Shown piece after piece: positions 12,884 to 23,699 of a DNA stretch of 64,000 nucleotides (position 1 is the stretch's first letter; every line of letters begins with the position of its first letter). The position numbers and the translations under genes are program-made. This DNA is from Oleiagrimonas citrea (GTDB lineage Bacteria > Pseudomonadota > Gammaproteobacteria > Xanthomonadales > Rhodanobacteraceae). The notes under the pieces are model-generated. The model did no database searches. It had not been told where the DNA came from and worked only from the letters and a program-made list of their open reading frames with translations. The stretch is from contig NZ_JAAZQD010000004.1 of the NCBI RefSeq assembly GCF_012395255.1, positions 310,001-374,000 of the forward strand, in the 5' to 3' direction.

Positions 12884-15214
12884 TCAGGCTGGTGCAGGAA
12901 CGGCGGTGCCCGGACTGTCTCCGGTCTCGGCGACCGCGTCCAGGAAACCCTGTCCCCAGCGGCCCAGATCGTGATGCTCGACGATATCGAACAGACCCTG
13001 CAAGCGGCTGCCGGCTTCCTTGGCGTCCATGCGGATCGCGCGCAGGCAGACTTCGGCCATATCGTCGATATCGTGGGGGTTGGTCAGCAGCGCGCCCTTC
13101 AGTTCGGCGGCGGCGCCGGCGAACTCCGACAGCACCAGCACACCGGCATGCGGATGGCCGACGATGCCCTGCACGGCCACGTATTCCTTCGCCACCAGAT
13201 TCAGGCCGTCGCGCAGCGGCGTGATCCACATGACGTCGGCGACGCCGTAGTAGGACAGCAGTTCCTCGAACGGCAGCGCGCGGAAGAAGAATTGCACCGG
13301 TGTCCAGCCCAGTTTCGAGAAGCGGCCGTTGATGCGTCCGACGGCCTGCTCGATCTGCGTCTGCAGCTGCCGGTAGACGGTCATCTCCTTGGCCGCCGGC
13401 ACGCATACGCAGAACAGCGTGATTTCGCCGACCAGGTCGGGATTGCGTTCCAACATGCGCTCGTAAGCTTGCAGCTTCTGTAGCGTACCCTTGGTGTAGT
13501 CCAGGCGTTCGACGGACAGGATCAACTTGCGGCCGTCCAGTTCGCTGCTGAGATGGCGGCGGCGCTGGCGCGAGTCGTCCGCGTCCAGCAGCCGGCGCAC
13601 GCGGTCGACGTCCAGGCCGACCGGGTGCGCGCCCAGATGCACGCGACGGCGGCCGACGTCGATGATGCGGCTGACGCGATCCAGTCCGGCGGCGCAGCCA
13701 TAGGTGAGGAAGCGCGGCGCGCAGTTTTCGCGCTTGATGACTTTCACCGGCGCCACGCCGCGCACCACGTCGACGAAGTTTTCGACCTGGCGCGGAATGT
13801 GGAAGCCGACGTAGTCGCACTGCAGCAGGCTGCCGATGATGTCGCGCCGCCACGGCACCACGTTGAACACATCCGCGGAAGGGAAATGCGTGTGATGGAA
13901 GAAGGCGATGCGCACGTCCGGCCGCAGTTCACGCAGGTAGGCCGGCACCATCCACAGGTTGTAGTCGTGGATCCACACCGTGGCGCCGGAGGCGGCCTCG
14001 GCGGCGGTGCGCTCGGCGAAGGCGCGGTTGACGCGGCAGAATACGCGCCAGTGCTTTTCGCGGAAACGCGCACGCTCCCAGAAGGTGTGTAACAGCGGCC
14101 AGAAGGCTTCCTTGGAGAAGGACTTGTAGAAGATGTCGACGTCCTTCTTGGTCAGCGGCACGCGCGCCGCAGTGAGGTCCGGGTAGCGCTTGGCGTCGAC
14201 CGCGGTGTGCACCTCGAAATCCTCGCCCGACTTCGGATCATGGGTGGACCAGGCGATCCACGACCCCTTGCGTCCGCCAGCGAAGAACGAGAGCAGGGTG
14301 GGGATGATGCCGTTGGGCGACTTCGGCCGCCGCCGGTGCACCTGGCCGTCCTCGACGACTTCCTCGTAGGGCAGGCGATGGTAGACCATCACCAGCTCGG
14401 CCTTGCCGGTGTCGGGCACGATGTCTTCGGCATCCAGGTGCTCGGCGTCCAGCAGTTCGAAATGCGCCAGTGCCTCGAGGATGCCGCCGCAGCCGGGTTT
14501 CTCGGCATGCAGGGTCTGATCGGTGTTCGCGGTGGCTTCGAGCAGACCAGGTTCGGATCGGCCCACGCAGACACCGGCGAAGCCCTTGCCGTACATCGAG
14601 TGATCGTTGAGCGTATCGCCGGCGACCAGCACGCGTTCCTGGGGAATGCCGAGGTGATCGATCAGTCCGCGCAGGGTCGCGCCCTTGTTCACGCCGAACG
14701 GCAGGACGTCGAGATACCGTTCGGCCGAATGCAGCAGTTCGCAGCCCAGTTCGCGCACCTGCTGTTCGAGCTTGTCGCTGATGGCGTCGCTGGAGCAGTA
14801 ATACGAAACGCGGCGTTCCTGTGGCACGTCCTGGCGGATCAGGCCTTCGTGCTCACCGATGTGTCGCACCACGGCCTGTTCGCCCGGCCAGCGTGCGGCG
14901 ATGCGGCCCTGCAGCGGTTCCACGGCGTGGATGTCGTGGCCGTCGACCACGGTCGCGCCGACGTCGCAGATGATGTAGTCCGGATGCGGCAGCGTGGGAT
15001 CGGCCAGCAGCGGCAGCACGGCTTCCAGTCCGCGTCCGGTGACGTAGACCAGCAGCATGTCCTCGCGTCGACTGATCAGCTGGTACAGCCGCAGACGCTG
15101 CTCCGGCGAGCCGGCCAGGAAGGTGCCGTCCAGATCGGTGGCCAGCAGGCAGCGCACGTCCTCGTGCGAAGTGGCAGGTTCGGGGGGCTGTTCGCTTCGT
15201 GCAGTCGGGTTCAC
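12884..15214 (-). CDS. ggpPS: Bifunctional glucosylglycerol-phosphate phosphatase/synthase
   Basis: 776 residues in two parts. Residues 20-255 are a HAD phosphatase with nucleophile motif DLDGT (Asp27, Asp29), Lys177 in GVNKGAT and acidic motif GDTLNDHSMY. Residues about 272-775 are a GT20 synthase closely resembling cyanobacterial GgpS, with MVYHRLPYEEV, KSPNGIIPTL, WIHDYNLW, HIPRQVENF and PLRDGLNLVAKEYVAVQ. The predicted product is glucosylglycerol, a compatible solute, from ADP-glucose and glycerol-3-phosphate. Fused enzymes with the phosphatase first are known from Stenotrophomonas. It was initially confusable with trehalose-phosphate synthase. The GTG start at 15214 is chosen for GAGGAG just upstream; the 49 codons upstream are arginine-rich shadow sequence. 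Confidence 0.88.
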   Translation of the reverse strand: MNPTARSEQPPEPATSHEDVRCLLATDLDGTFLAGSPEQRLRLYQLISRREDMLLVYVTGRGLEAVLPLLADPTLPHPDYIICDVGATVVDGHDIHAVEPLQGRIAARWPGEQAVVRHIGEHEGLIRQDVPQERRVSYYCSSDAISDKLEQQVRELGCELLHSAERYLDVLPFGVNKGATLRGLIDHLGIPQERVLVAGDTLNDHSMYGKGFAGVCVGRSEPGLLEATANTDQTLHAEKPGCGGILEALAHFELLDAEHLDAEDIVPDTGKAELVMVYHRLPYEEVVEDGQVHRRRPKSPNGIIPTLLSFFAGGRKGSWIAWSTHDPKSGEDFEVHTAVDAKRYPDLTAARVPLTKKDVDIFYKSFSKEAFWPLLHTFWERARFREKHWRVFCRVNRAFAERTAAEAASGATVWIHDYNLWMVPAYLRELRPDVRIAFFHHTHFPSADVFNVVPWRRDIIGSLLQCDYVGFHIPRQVENFVDVVRGVAPVKVIKRENCAPRFLTYGCAAGLDRVSRIIDVGRRRVHLGAHPVGLDVDRVRRLLDADDSRQRRRHLSSELDGRKLILSVERLDYTKGTLQKLQAYERMLERNPDLVGEITLFCVCVPAAKEMTVYRQLQTQIEQAVGRINGRFSKLGWTPVQFFFRALPFEELLSYYGVADVMWITPLRDGLNLVAKEYVAVQGIVGHPHAGVLVLSEFAGAAAELKGALLTNPHDIDDMAEVCLRAIRMDAKEAGSRLQGLFDIVEHHDLGRWGQGFLDAVAETGDSPGTAVPAPA

Positions 15215-15514
15215 GCGGACTCCTCGTCGATGCGGCGAGCTTCGCGGAACCGTGGGCCGGATTGTGGTGCGGTGGCGGTCGTGCGACCGGCAGCGTGCAC
15301 TGCATGGCGTGAGCCGCTGACTGGCGCGGCGCCGTTCGCGACGTGAACGGGCATCGCGCAACCACCTCCGGGCCGTTGTCGGCTAGCCGCGAAGTGTGCG
15401 GTATGCGCAGTGACGGTTTTCATCCTAGCAGGTTCGCTGTGCGCGGCGATGAATCGATCATGCATAAAAGGCATGAAGTGTCCCGGCGTTTGGACGCCCA
15501 TCATTTGGACGTCC
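15215..15514. other. Upstream region of ggpPS, no gene seen
   Basis: About 300 bp between the ggpPS start and the terminator of the TonB-dependent receptor gene. It should contain the ggpPS promoter. A TAGGAT-like -10 for the minus strand lies at 15427-15422 but I find no good -35. TTTGGACG occurs twice (15489-15496 and 15504-15511), and the second copy is part of a 14-bp palindrome at 15504-15517. No convincing coding sequence is present. Confidence 0.4.
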
Positions 15515-15542
15515 AAAAAAAAGGCCCCGCGGGTGCGGGGCC
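15515..15542 (-). terminator. Intrinsic terminator of the TonB-dependent receptor gene
   Basis: On the minus strand an 8-bp GC stem (15542-15535 with 15530-15523) and a 4-nt loop are followed by eight T residues (15522-15515). It lies 27 nt beyond the receptor stop codon. Confidence 0.9.
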
Positions 15543-15569
15543 GAAAAGTTGGAGCAGGTTTGCGGTGTA

Positions 15570-18002
15570 TTACCAGTCGTACGCCACACTTCCGTAGTAG
15601 TACGCGCCGCTGAAGCCGTACGGCGAAGTCAGCGGGTAGGTCAGGATGCCGTGGTAGTTGTTGTTGGCATCGTTCTTTTCCGGATACACGTTGGTGACGT
15701 TGTTGCCGCCCAGCGTGAAGGTCCAGCCCGACTGTGCGTAGCTGACGGAGAGGTCCAGCAGCACCTTGGCGCTGAAGGTCTGGTCCGAGCTGGCGCTGCT
15801 GCCGCGCGAGGTCCAGGTGCCGTAGCGCGTGGCCTGGGAGTGGAAGGTCCAGTGGTTCACGGACCAGTCGGCGCCGACGAAGGTCTTGGTGCGCGGCGTG
15901 CCCACAGTGATGCGGCCCTGTTCCTGGCGATCGATGATCGGCAGGGTCAGGCCGGCCAGACCGAGCTGAGGCGGATTGTTCGCGATCTTGCGGATGTCGG
16001 TCTTGTTGTAGTTCATGCCGCCGGTGAATTTCACCGTCGAGCCGCTCTGCAGGTACCACGGATAGGTCGCCACCAGGTCGGCGCCGCGGGTGCGGGTGTC
16101 GACGGCGTTGGTGAAGAAGCGACCGCCGCCGACATCGGTGAAGCCGGCCGACATCAGATAGGTCTGCACCGCGCTGCCGGTCAGGTTGCCCGACAGGATG
16201 ATGCGGTTGTCGATGTCGATCTGATAGGCGTCCAAGGTGGCGTACAGGCCGTTGGCCGGGGTGAACACCAGGCCGAAGCTGTAGTTGTGCGACTTCTCCG
16301 GCTTCAGCGGCTGCGCGCCCAGCGCCTGCGCGGCCGGGTCGTCGACCGGGAAGGTGCGGATCTGCACCGGCACCAGGCCGCTGCCCGTGTTGACGAAGTT
16401 CGTCGCGGTGCTGGAGTAGTACTCCTGCTGCAACGACGGTGCGCGGAAGCCGGTCGACACCGTGGCGCGCGCGGCTACGGTGTCGTTGAATGCGTAGCGA
16501 CCGGAGGCCTTCCACGAGGTGGTGCCGCCGAAGTCGCTGTAGTGCTCGTTGCGCACGGCCAGGCCAGCGCTGAACTTGTTGGTCAGGTCGCTTTCCAGAT
16601 CCAGGTAGATGGAACGATTGTGACGCGAATGCGAACCGGCGTCGTTCGGCGTGTAGCCGGAGAACACCTGGCCGCCGCAGCTCGGGTAGCCGCTGGCGCC
16701 GAGCACCGGACCGCAGGCGTAGGAGGCACCGTCACCCTGCTTGATCTCGAACTTCTCGTGGCGGTACTCCAGACCCCAGGCCACGGTCACCGGCGCGTCC
16801 ATGCCCGGGAAGTGCACGTCACGGCTGAAGTCGGCGTTGAGCAGATTCTCGCGGTTGGTCAGCGTGCCGATCTGGAACACGGTCGGCGAGTTCGCGCCGA
16901 GCGAGTAGTTCCAGGTGTTGCTGGTGTGCATCTTCCAGTGGTTGCCGCCGGTGTTGTAGCTGACGTCGTAGTTCCAGCCGGCGACCTTGCCGCGCACGCC
17001 GAGTACCTCGGAGTCGTCGCGGATGGCGCTGTTCTCGACCGGCAGGTAGCCGCCCGGATACTGCGCCACGGCATTCGGATACTGCGAGGCGTAGGTCGAC
17101 AGCGAACGGAAGAAGCCCTGTGAGGACACATTGCGCTTGTTGAACAGGCTGAAGGCATACAGCTGCGCGTTCGGCGTCAGGTCGTACTGCAGGTTGATCG
17201 CGGCCTGCTTGGCCTTGGTCTGCGGCAGGCCGTAGTGGAAGGTGACGGTGTTGTAGGTCGGGTCGGCGGGGTAGCGCGGATCGGGACCGGCGCGGTTGGT
17301 CGGGTCCTGGTGCATGTAGTTCGCGCTCAGGTGCACCCAGCCGCCGTCGCCCAGCTTGAAGCCGCCGTCGGCGCCGCCGTGCCAGGTATCGCCGTCGCCG
17401 GTGTCGTACTGGCCGCCAGTGATGCTGGCCGAGCCGTGCTTGGCGCCGCCCTTCAAGATCACGTTGATGACGCCGGCAATGGCGTCGGAACCGTACTGCG
17501 CCGCCGCGCCGTCACGCAGCACTTCGATGTGATCGATGGCGTTGATCGGAATCGCGTTGAGATCGACCGGAGAGGAACCGCGACCCAGCGAACCGTTGGT
17601 GTTCAGTACAGCGGTGGAATGCTGGCGCTTGCCGTTGATGAGCACCAGCGTCTGGTCCGGACTCAGTCCGCGCAGCTGCGCCGGCTGGGTGGCGTCGGTG
17701 GCGTCGGTCACGGACGGTTGCGGGAAGTTTAGCGACGGCAGCAGGGTACGCAGCGCGCTGGCGAGGTTGGTGGCGCCGGTATTCTTCAGGTCCTGCGGCG
17801 ACAGCACGTCGATCGGTGCCATCGAGTCGGCCTCGGTGCGGTCGAAACTGCGCGTGCCGGTGACGACCACCGTCTGCAGTTCGGTCGCCTTCTTGTTCTT
17901 TGCGTTGTCGGTATTCGTGGATTGCGCGTGTGCTGTGGACATCAGCGCAGCTGCGATGCACCCGGCCAGCAGGCTGCGGGTCAGTGTTCTGGACAAAGGC
18001 AT
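15570..18002 (-). CDS. TonB-dependent outer-membrane receptor
   Basis: 810 residues. A Sec signal peptide (MPLSRTLTRSLLAG... ending AHAQ) is followed by the plug domain: TVVVTGTR at its start, PAQLRGLSPDQTLVLINGKR and IDHIEVLRDGAAAQYGSDA in it. A 22-strand-type barrel follows, ending in the aromatic C-terminus SVAYDW. This receptor class moves ligands across the outer membrane using TonB-ExbBD energy. No siderophore or sugar genes lie beside it, so the ligand is unknown. The start at 18002 is chosen because GGGGAG lies 7 nt upstream; a start five codons earlier is possible. It has its own promoter and terminator, so it is probably monocistronic. Confidence 0.93.
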   Translation of the reverse strand: MPLSRTLTRSLLAGCIAAALMSTAHAQSTNTDNAKNKKATELQTVVVTGTRSFDRTEADSMAPIDVLSPQDLKNTGATNLASALRTLLPSLNFPQPSVTDATDATQPAQLRGLSPDQTLVLINGKRQHSTAVLNTNGSLGRGSSPVDLNAIPINAIDHIEVLRDGAAAQYGSDAIAGVINVILKGGAKHGSASITGGQYDTGDGDTWHGGADGGFKLGDGGWVHLSANYMHQDPTNRAGPDPRYPADPTYNTVTFHYGLPQTKAKQAAINLQYDLTPNAQLYAFSLFNKRNVSSQGFFRSLSTYASQYPNAVAQYPGGYLPVENSAIRDDSEVLGVRGKVAGWNYDVSYNTGGNHWKMHTSNTWNYSLGANSPTVFQIGTLTNRENLLNADFSRDVHFPGMDAPVTVAWGLEYRHEKFEIKQGDGASYACGPVLGASGYPSCGGQVFSGYTPNDAGSHSRHNRSIYLDLESDLTNKFSAGLAVRNEHYSDFGGTTSWKASGRYAFNDTVAARATVSTGFRAPSLQQEYYSSTATNFVNTGSGLVPVQIRTFPVDDPAAQALGAQPLKPEKSHNYSFGLVFTPANGLYATLDAYQIDIDNRIILSGNLTGSAVQTYLMSAGFTDVGGGRFFTNAVDTRTRGADLVATYPWYLQSGSTVKFTGGMNYNKTDIRKIANNPPQLGLAGLTLPIIDRQEQGRITVGTPRTKTFVGADWSVNHWTFHSQATRYGTWTSRGSSASSDQTFSAKVLLDLSVSYAQSGWTFTLGGNNVTNVYPEKNDANNNYHGILTYPLTSPYGFSGAYYYGSVAYDW

Positions 18003-18093
18003 TGTCGTACTCCCCATAACTCGGAAAAACGAATTTCGCGCAGAGGGTGCTTCAGAGCCTCCGCGCCAGGTATGGACATCCGTTTCTGCTTCG

Positions 18094-18123
18094 AACCTAG
18101 GCGCACTGTTATAAAAATGTCAA
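18094..18123 (-). promoter_or_regulatory. Putative sigma-70 promoter of the TonB-dependent receptor gene
   Basis: On the minus strand a perfect TTGACA (-35, 18123-18118), an 18-nt spacer, and a weaker TAGGTT (-10, 18099-18094). It predicts a leader of roughly 85 nt before the ATG at 18002. The surrounding sequence is distinctly AT-rich for this genome. Confidence 0.5.
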
Positions 18124-18274
18124 CGAATATTTCCTCATGGTGTGGTTTTAATGCGCGGTCGTGCACAGCTTCTCCGCGTTGCTCCGGTTTGCCGCAGGCG
18201 CGATAATCGCGCGTCTGTGCACTCTGCGCCGATGACGGCGGGGTGCTGGGAATTCCGTGAGAGCGATACTTCCG

Positions 18275-18568
18275 ATGCCGATCTATGCGTTTCAATGTCA
18301 GGCCTGCGGCCACGCCTTCGACCGCTTGCAGAAACTGTCCGATGCCGATCCCGAGACCTGTCCGGTTTGCGGCGAACCGAAAGTGCAGCGGCAGGTCACT
18401 GCGCCGTCGTTCCGGTTGGCCGGCAGCGGCTGGTACGAGACCGACTTCAAGAAGGACGGCGACACCAAGCGCAATCTGGCGGACAAGGGCGACAAGCCCG
18501 CTTCCGCAGATGCGCCGGCCGCCAAACCGGCAGAGAAACCCGCAAGTCCAGCGCCTTCCGCGGACTGA
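18275..18568 (+). CDS. FmdB-type zinc-ribbon regulatory protein
   Basis: 97 residues. The N-terminal 45 residues are the FmdB/CxxC zinc ribbon: MPIYAFQCQACGHAF with CxxC, then CPVCGE. These are followed by the family's conserved SGWYETDFK. The C-terminal tail is low-complexity (Ala/Pro/Lys/Ser). The function of the family is poorly defined; the name comes from a putative regulator of formamidase/amidase genes. The ATG at 18275 is preferred over a GTG six codons upstream because MPIYAF is the family N-terminus. In related genomes this gene usually lies shortly before aspS, with a DUF502 membrane-protein gene between; here that gene is absent. Confidence 0.85.
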   Translation: MPIYAFQCQACGHAFDRLQKLSDADPETCPVCGEPKVQRQVTAPSFRLAGSGWYETDFKKDGDTKRNLADKGDKPASADAPAAKPAEKPASPAPSAD

Positions 18569-19042
18569 ACAGTCGGGCTTGAATACGCAGGGGATCGCGG
18601 CCGTTGCGACAAGGTGACGAAGGCGAATGCCCGTGGCAGGCAGGCTCAGCGTCCCTGGGTGTGCCAGATCGTCGTGCCCAGCGTGCGGCCGGCGGGAGGA
18701 TGACCCGTGGCGAGCCGCGAGCACGTCGATCCGGGTGGTGATCAGAGAAGCGGTGGCGATGACTGCATAGTCGAGTGCACCGGACAGACCATGTTCCCGG
18801 TGCGCGATCTGATTTTTTCCAGCGGAACATGCATCAATGGACGATGCAAATCGCTACAGGTCCATACGACAAAGGTGCTGCTTCGAGACGCAAAGGCATG
18901 AGCCGTTCGTGCAGGGAGCGTTCCGCCGGCGACTCCCGGTGATAAGGTCCGGGAAGGCTTTGCTGCGAGAACGACGTCGACAGCGAAGCGGCCCGTATCC
19001 GGTTCGGATACGGAGGTACTTCATCCGTGATCGGAGGCGGTC
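18569..19042. other. Non-coding stretch between the fmdB-type and DUF3011 genes
   Basis: 474 bp with no convincing gene on either strand; the short frames here are arginine-rich and lack ribosome-binding sites. The end presumably holds the DUF3011 promoter, but I cannot define it. I see no tRNA and no remnant of the DUF502 gene that would be expected here in relatives. Confidence 0.4.
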
Positions 19043-19606
19043 ATGAACATATCCATCTCCACGCTGTATGCGCTCGCCACGAGCGTGCTGTCCGGGGTCA
19101 TGCTGTTCGGGTCGGTCCCGGTTCAGGCACAGACGCGCCAGACCGACACTGTCTACTGTGCCAGTAACAGCAACAAGTACCAGGAGTGCGCCATGCCGTG
19201 GCGGGATGCGCGACTGGTGCGGCAGGAGTCCAAGTCCGCATGCGTTCGCGGTCGGAGCTGGGGCGTCAATCGTCACGGAATCTGGGTGAAGAACGGCTGC
19301 CGCGGGCGCTTTGCCGCGGCGGGTCGAGCGCACCGCTACGGACACAGCGACTGGCGGCACGCAACGCATCATGGCGAACACCGTCGCGGATACGGTCGGG
19401 ATCGAGAAATCCGTCTGCAGTGCGACAGCAACAAGAAGCGCTACCAGATGTGCCGTGTGGACGTGGGTCGTCGCGGCTACGTGCGGCTGGTTCATCAGAT
19501 GTCCGATGCGCGCTGCACCAAGGGCTACAGCTGGGGCTACAACCGCGCAGGCGTGTGGGTCAGCCACGGCTGTCGGGCCAAGTTCGTCGTTCATCGGCGC
19601 TGGTGA
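19043..19606 (+). CDS. DUF3011 domain protein, secreted, two repeats
   Basis: 187 residues. A signal peptide ends near VQAQ (residue 30). Two copies of a DUF3011-like unit follow (about residues 35-90 and 122-187). Each has the pattern C..S....Y..C.......V.LV.Q.S...C..G.SWG....G.WV..GC...F, with paired cysteines that probably form disulfides after export. The linker between them is rich in His, Arg and Gly. The function of the family is unknown. It sits alone between fmdB and aspS, 138 bp before aspS. The product is likely periplasmic. Confidence 0.75.
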   Translation: MNISISTLYALATSVLSGVMLFGSVPVQAQTRQTDTVYCASNSNKYQECAMPWRDARLVRQESKSACVRGRSWGVNRHGIWVKNGCRGRFAAAGRAHRYGHSDWRHATHHGEHRRGYGRDREIRLQCDSNKKRYQMCRVDVGRRGYVRLVHQMSDARCTKGYSWGYNRAGVWVSHGCRAKFVVHRRW

Positions 19607-19744
19607 GGCGTTCGGCGCGTCGATCGCCAAGGAGGGTGCCGGACCGTCCCGAATGGCGGCGATCCCGGCCGATGCGCCGGCGATGGTAGAATTCCGGGTC
19701 TTTTTCATCTGCACCGCCGCTCAGCGGCCCGGAGTTCCAAGCGC

Positions 19745-21514
<1,770 letters not shown>

Positions 21515-21652
21515 CGCGCGGCCGGCGCCGGCGCTGCTCGGATGAGTGCGACATCCTGCCGGCGTTTTTCGCCGTCAGGTACGCGTTCACGTAAACCCTA
21601 CGTTTGACGCAGTAAGCTGCGGGCTGTTTTCACCGAGCCACTGAACCCTCGC

Positions 21653-22300
21653 ATGTCCGACCACCTCATACTGCTGCATGGACTGTGGATGCGCGGCATC
21701 GCGCTCCTCATGCTCCGGCGACGCTTCGAAAGCGAGGGTTTCGAGGTCGACGTGTTCGACTATCTCAGCGTGGCCGCGCCGCTGGAACGCACGCTGGAGC
21801 GTTTGCGCAAGCAGCTGCGCGAGACACCCGGCACGGTGCATGTGGTCGGCCACAGTCTCGGCGGTCTGGTCGCGCTGCGCGCCTGCCGCGGACAGGACGA
21901 CCTGCCGCCCGGCCGCATTGTCTGCATGGGGTCGCCGCTCAACGGCAGCGCCTCGGCGCAGCGGTTGGCCGAGGCCGGCGGCGCCTGGATGCTGGGACAC
22001 AGCAAGGAACTGCTCGAACACGGCCTGCAGCGCTGGGACGGCAAGCGCGAGGTCGGCGTGATTGCCGGTTCCAAGCCGGTCGGCCTGGGCGCAGCGCTGG
22101 GTTCGCTGGAGGGCGACCACGACGGCAGCGTCGCGGTCAGCGAAACGCGCTTGCCGGGCATCCGCGACCACTGCGTGGTGACGGCCAGCCACAGCGGCCT
22201 GATTTTCTCCGCCGAAGCGGCGGCCCAGGCCGTGCGCTTTCTGCGTCAGGGACGGTTCGAGCATGCGCACGACAAGGCGGGTGTCGAAACGGTTTCATGA
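21653..22300 (+). CDS. Small alpha/beta hydrolase (lipase/esterase-like)
   Basis: 215 residues. The start LILLHGLWMRG gives the oxyanion-hole strand, and the nucleophile elbow is GHSLGG (Ser near residue 70). A late Asp (EGDHDGSV) and His (ASHSGLIF) can complete the triad. It resembles the PGAP1/lipase-like hydrolases and has no signal peptide, so it is probably cytoplasmic. The substrate is unknown. It lies between aspS and yebC on the same strand with its own upstream gap of 138 bp. Confidence 0.82.
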   Translation: MSDHLILLHGLWMRGIALLMLRRRFESEGFEVDVFDYLSVAAPLERTLERLRKQLRETPGTVHVVGHSLGGLVALRACRGQDDLPPGRIVCMGSPLNGSASAQRLAEAGGAWMLGHSKELLEHGLQRWDGKREVGVIAGSKPVGLGAALGSLEGDHDGSVAVSETRLPGIRDHCVVTASHSGLIFSAEAAAQAVRFLRQGRFEHAHDKAGVETVS

Positions 22301-22355
22301 TCGCCCCGTGCCTGCATTAGAATTGCGTCTTTCGATTTCTTGACGGAAGCAGCAC

Positions 22356-23093
22356 ATGGCCGGACATTCCAAATGGGCCAACATCCAGCACCGCAAGGGC
22401 AAGCAGGACGCCGCGCGCGGCAAGGTGTTCACCAAGCTGGTGCGTGAAATCACCGTGGCCGCGCGTATGGGCGGCGGCGACCCGGATGCCAATCCGCGCC
22501 TGCGGCTGGCCGTGGACAAGGCGGTGGCCGTGTCCATGCCCAAGGACAACATCGAGCGCGCCATCAAGAAGGCCACCGGCGAGCTGGAAGGCGTCGAGTA
22601 CGAGGAGATCCGCTACGAGGGCTACGCGCCGCACGGCGTGGCGGTGCTGGTCGAATGCATGACCGACAACCGCAACCGCACCGTGGCCGAAGTGCGTCAC
22701 GCGTTTTCCAAGTTTGGCGGCAACCTGGGCACGGAAGGTTCCGTGGCCTACATGTTCAAGCGCCTCGGCGTGCTGTCGTTCGCACCCGGCGCGGACGAGG
22801 ACAAGATCACCGAGATCGCGATCGAGGCCGGTGCCGAGGACGTGACGACCTTCGACGACGGCGCGCTGGAAGTGCTGACCGATGCGGACAATTTCCAGGC
22901 GGTCAAGGACGCCATGGTCGCCGCCGGTCTGGAACCCGACGATGCCGAGATCACCCAGCGCGCCGATGTCGAGGTGGCGCTGGAAGGCGAGGACGCCCAG
23001 ACCGTCGCCAAGCTGCTGGATTTCCTCGAGGATCTGGACGACAGCCAGAATGTCTATTCCAACGCCGATCTGCCGGCCGAAGCGTATGCGTAA
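22356..23093 (+). CDS. yebC: YebC/PmpR-type protein (TACO1 family)
   Basis: 245 residues, the canonical length, beginning [18 protein letters not shown]. Family members have been described as DNA-binding regulators and, for TACO1-like proteins, as translation factors relieving stalls at polyproline. GGAAG precedes the ATG at 22356, and a TAGAAT at 22318-22323 may be the -10 of its promoter. It is followed after 18 nt by ruvC, the usual arrangement in gammaproteobacteria. Confidence 0.95.
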   Translation: MAGHSKWANIQHRKGKQDAARGKVFTKLVREITVAARMGGGDPDANPRLRLAVDKAVAVSMPKDNIERAIKKATGELEGVEYEEIRYEGYAPHGVAVLVECMTDNRNRTVAEVRHAFSKFGGNLGTEGSVAYMFKRLGVLSFAPGADEDKITEIAIEAGAEDVTTFDDGALEVLTDADNFQAVKDAMVAAGLEPDDAEITQRADVEVALEGEDAQTVAKLLDFLEDLDDSQNVYSNADLPAEAYA

Positions 23094-23111
23094 GCGCGCG
23101 CTTCGCCGCGG

Positions 23112-23699
23112 ATGGACGGGGATCGCGGTCGCTTCGTGACCGCATCCACCACAACGACGCCGCCGGCGGCGCCCGCCGCCGTGCGTATCCTGGGCATCGA
23201 TCCCGGCAGTCAGCGCACCGGCGTCGGCATCATCGATGTCGATGCCAAGGGGCGCAGCGTGCATGTGTTCCATGAAACGCTGACGGTGCTGGGCGAGGGC
23301 GGATTTCCGCAGCGCCTGAAACGCATCTACGACGGACTGTGTGCCATCATCGCCGAGCACCGGCCCGGCGAAGTGGCCATCGAGCGCGTGTTCATGGCGC
23401 GCAATGCCGATTCGGCACTGAAGCTGGGACAGGCGCGCGGCGCGGCGATCTGTGCTGCGGTCAGTCAGGGGATGAGTGTGCACGAATATGCCGCTTCGGA
23501 AGTGAAACAGGCCGTGGTTGGCGGCGGCCGCGCGGACAAGACACAGGTGCAACACATGGTGAGTGTGCTCTTGGGCCTGAAAGGCCCGATCCAGGCCGAT
23601 GCCGGCGACGCGCTGGCAATCGCTTTGACGCATGCGCACACCCGCGCCAGCACGGCGCGCGTGGGCATTCCGCGCAGCGCCTGGAGACGACGTCGATGA
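23112..23699 (+). CDS. ruvC: Holliday junction resolvase RuvC
   Basis: 195 residues from this ATG. The endonuclease core starts at [13 protein letters not shown] (first catalytic Asp) and carries [22 protein letters not shown] and the late acidic [12 protein letters not shown]. It cleaves Holliday junctions processed by RuvAB. The N-terminus is about 20 residues longer than E. coli RuvC and is low-complexity; a GTG at 23136 is an alternative start and neither has a clear Shine-Dalgarno. Its stop overlaps the ruvA start (ATGA). Confidence 0.94.
   Translation: MDGDRGRFVTASTTTTPPAAPAAVRILGIDPGSQRTGVGIIDVDAKGRSVHVFHETLTVLGEGGFPQRLKRIYDGLCAIIAEHRPGEVAIERVFMARNADSALKLGQARGAAICAAVSQGMSVHEYAASEVKQAVVGGGRADKTQVQHMVSVLLGLKGPIQADAGDALAIALTHAHTRASTARVGIPRSAWRRRR

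Noticed and set aside
12884-15214. Trehalose-6-phosphate synthase/phosphatase (otsAB fusion)
   Set aside because: The GT20 part resembles cyanobacterial GgpS along its length, and the HAD domain precedes the synthase as in GgpPS.
18447-18830. 127-codon minus-strand frame between fmdB and DUF3011
   Set aside because: It is arginine- and cysteine-rich, overlaps fmdB and has no ribosome-binding site or known domain.
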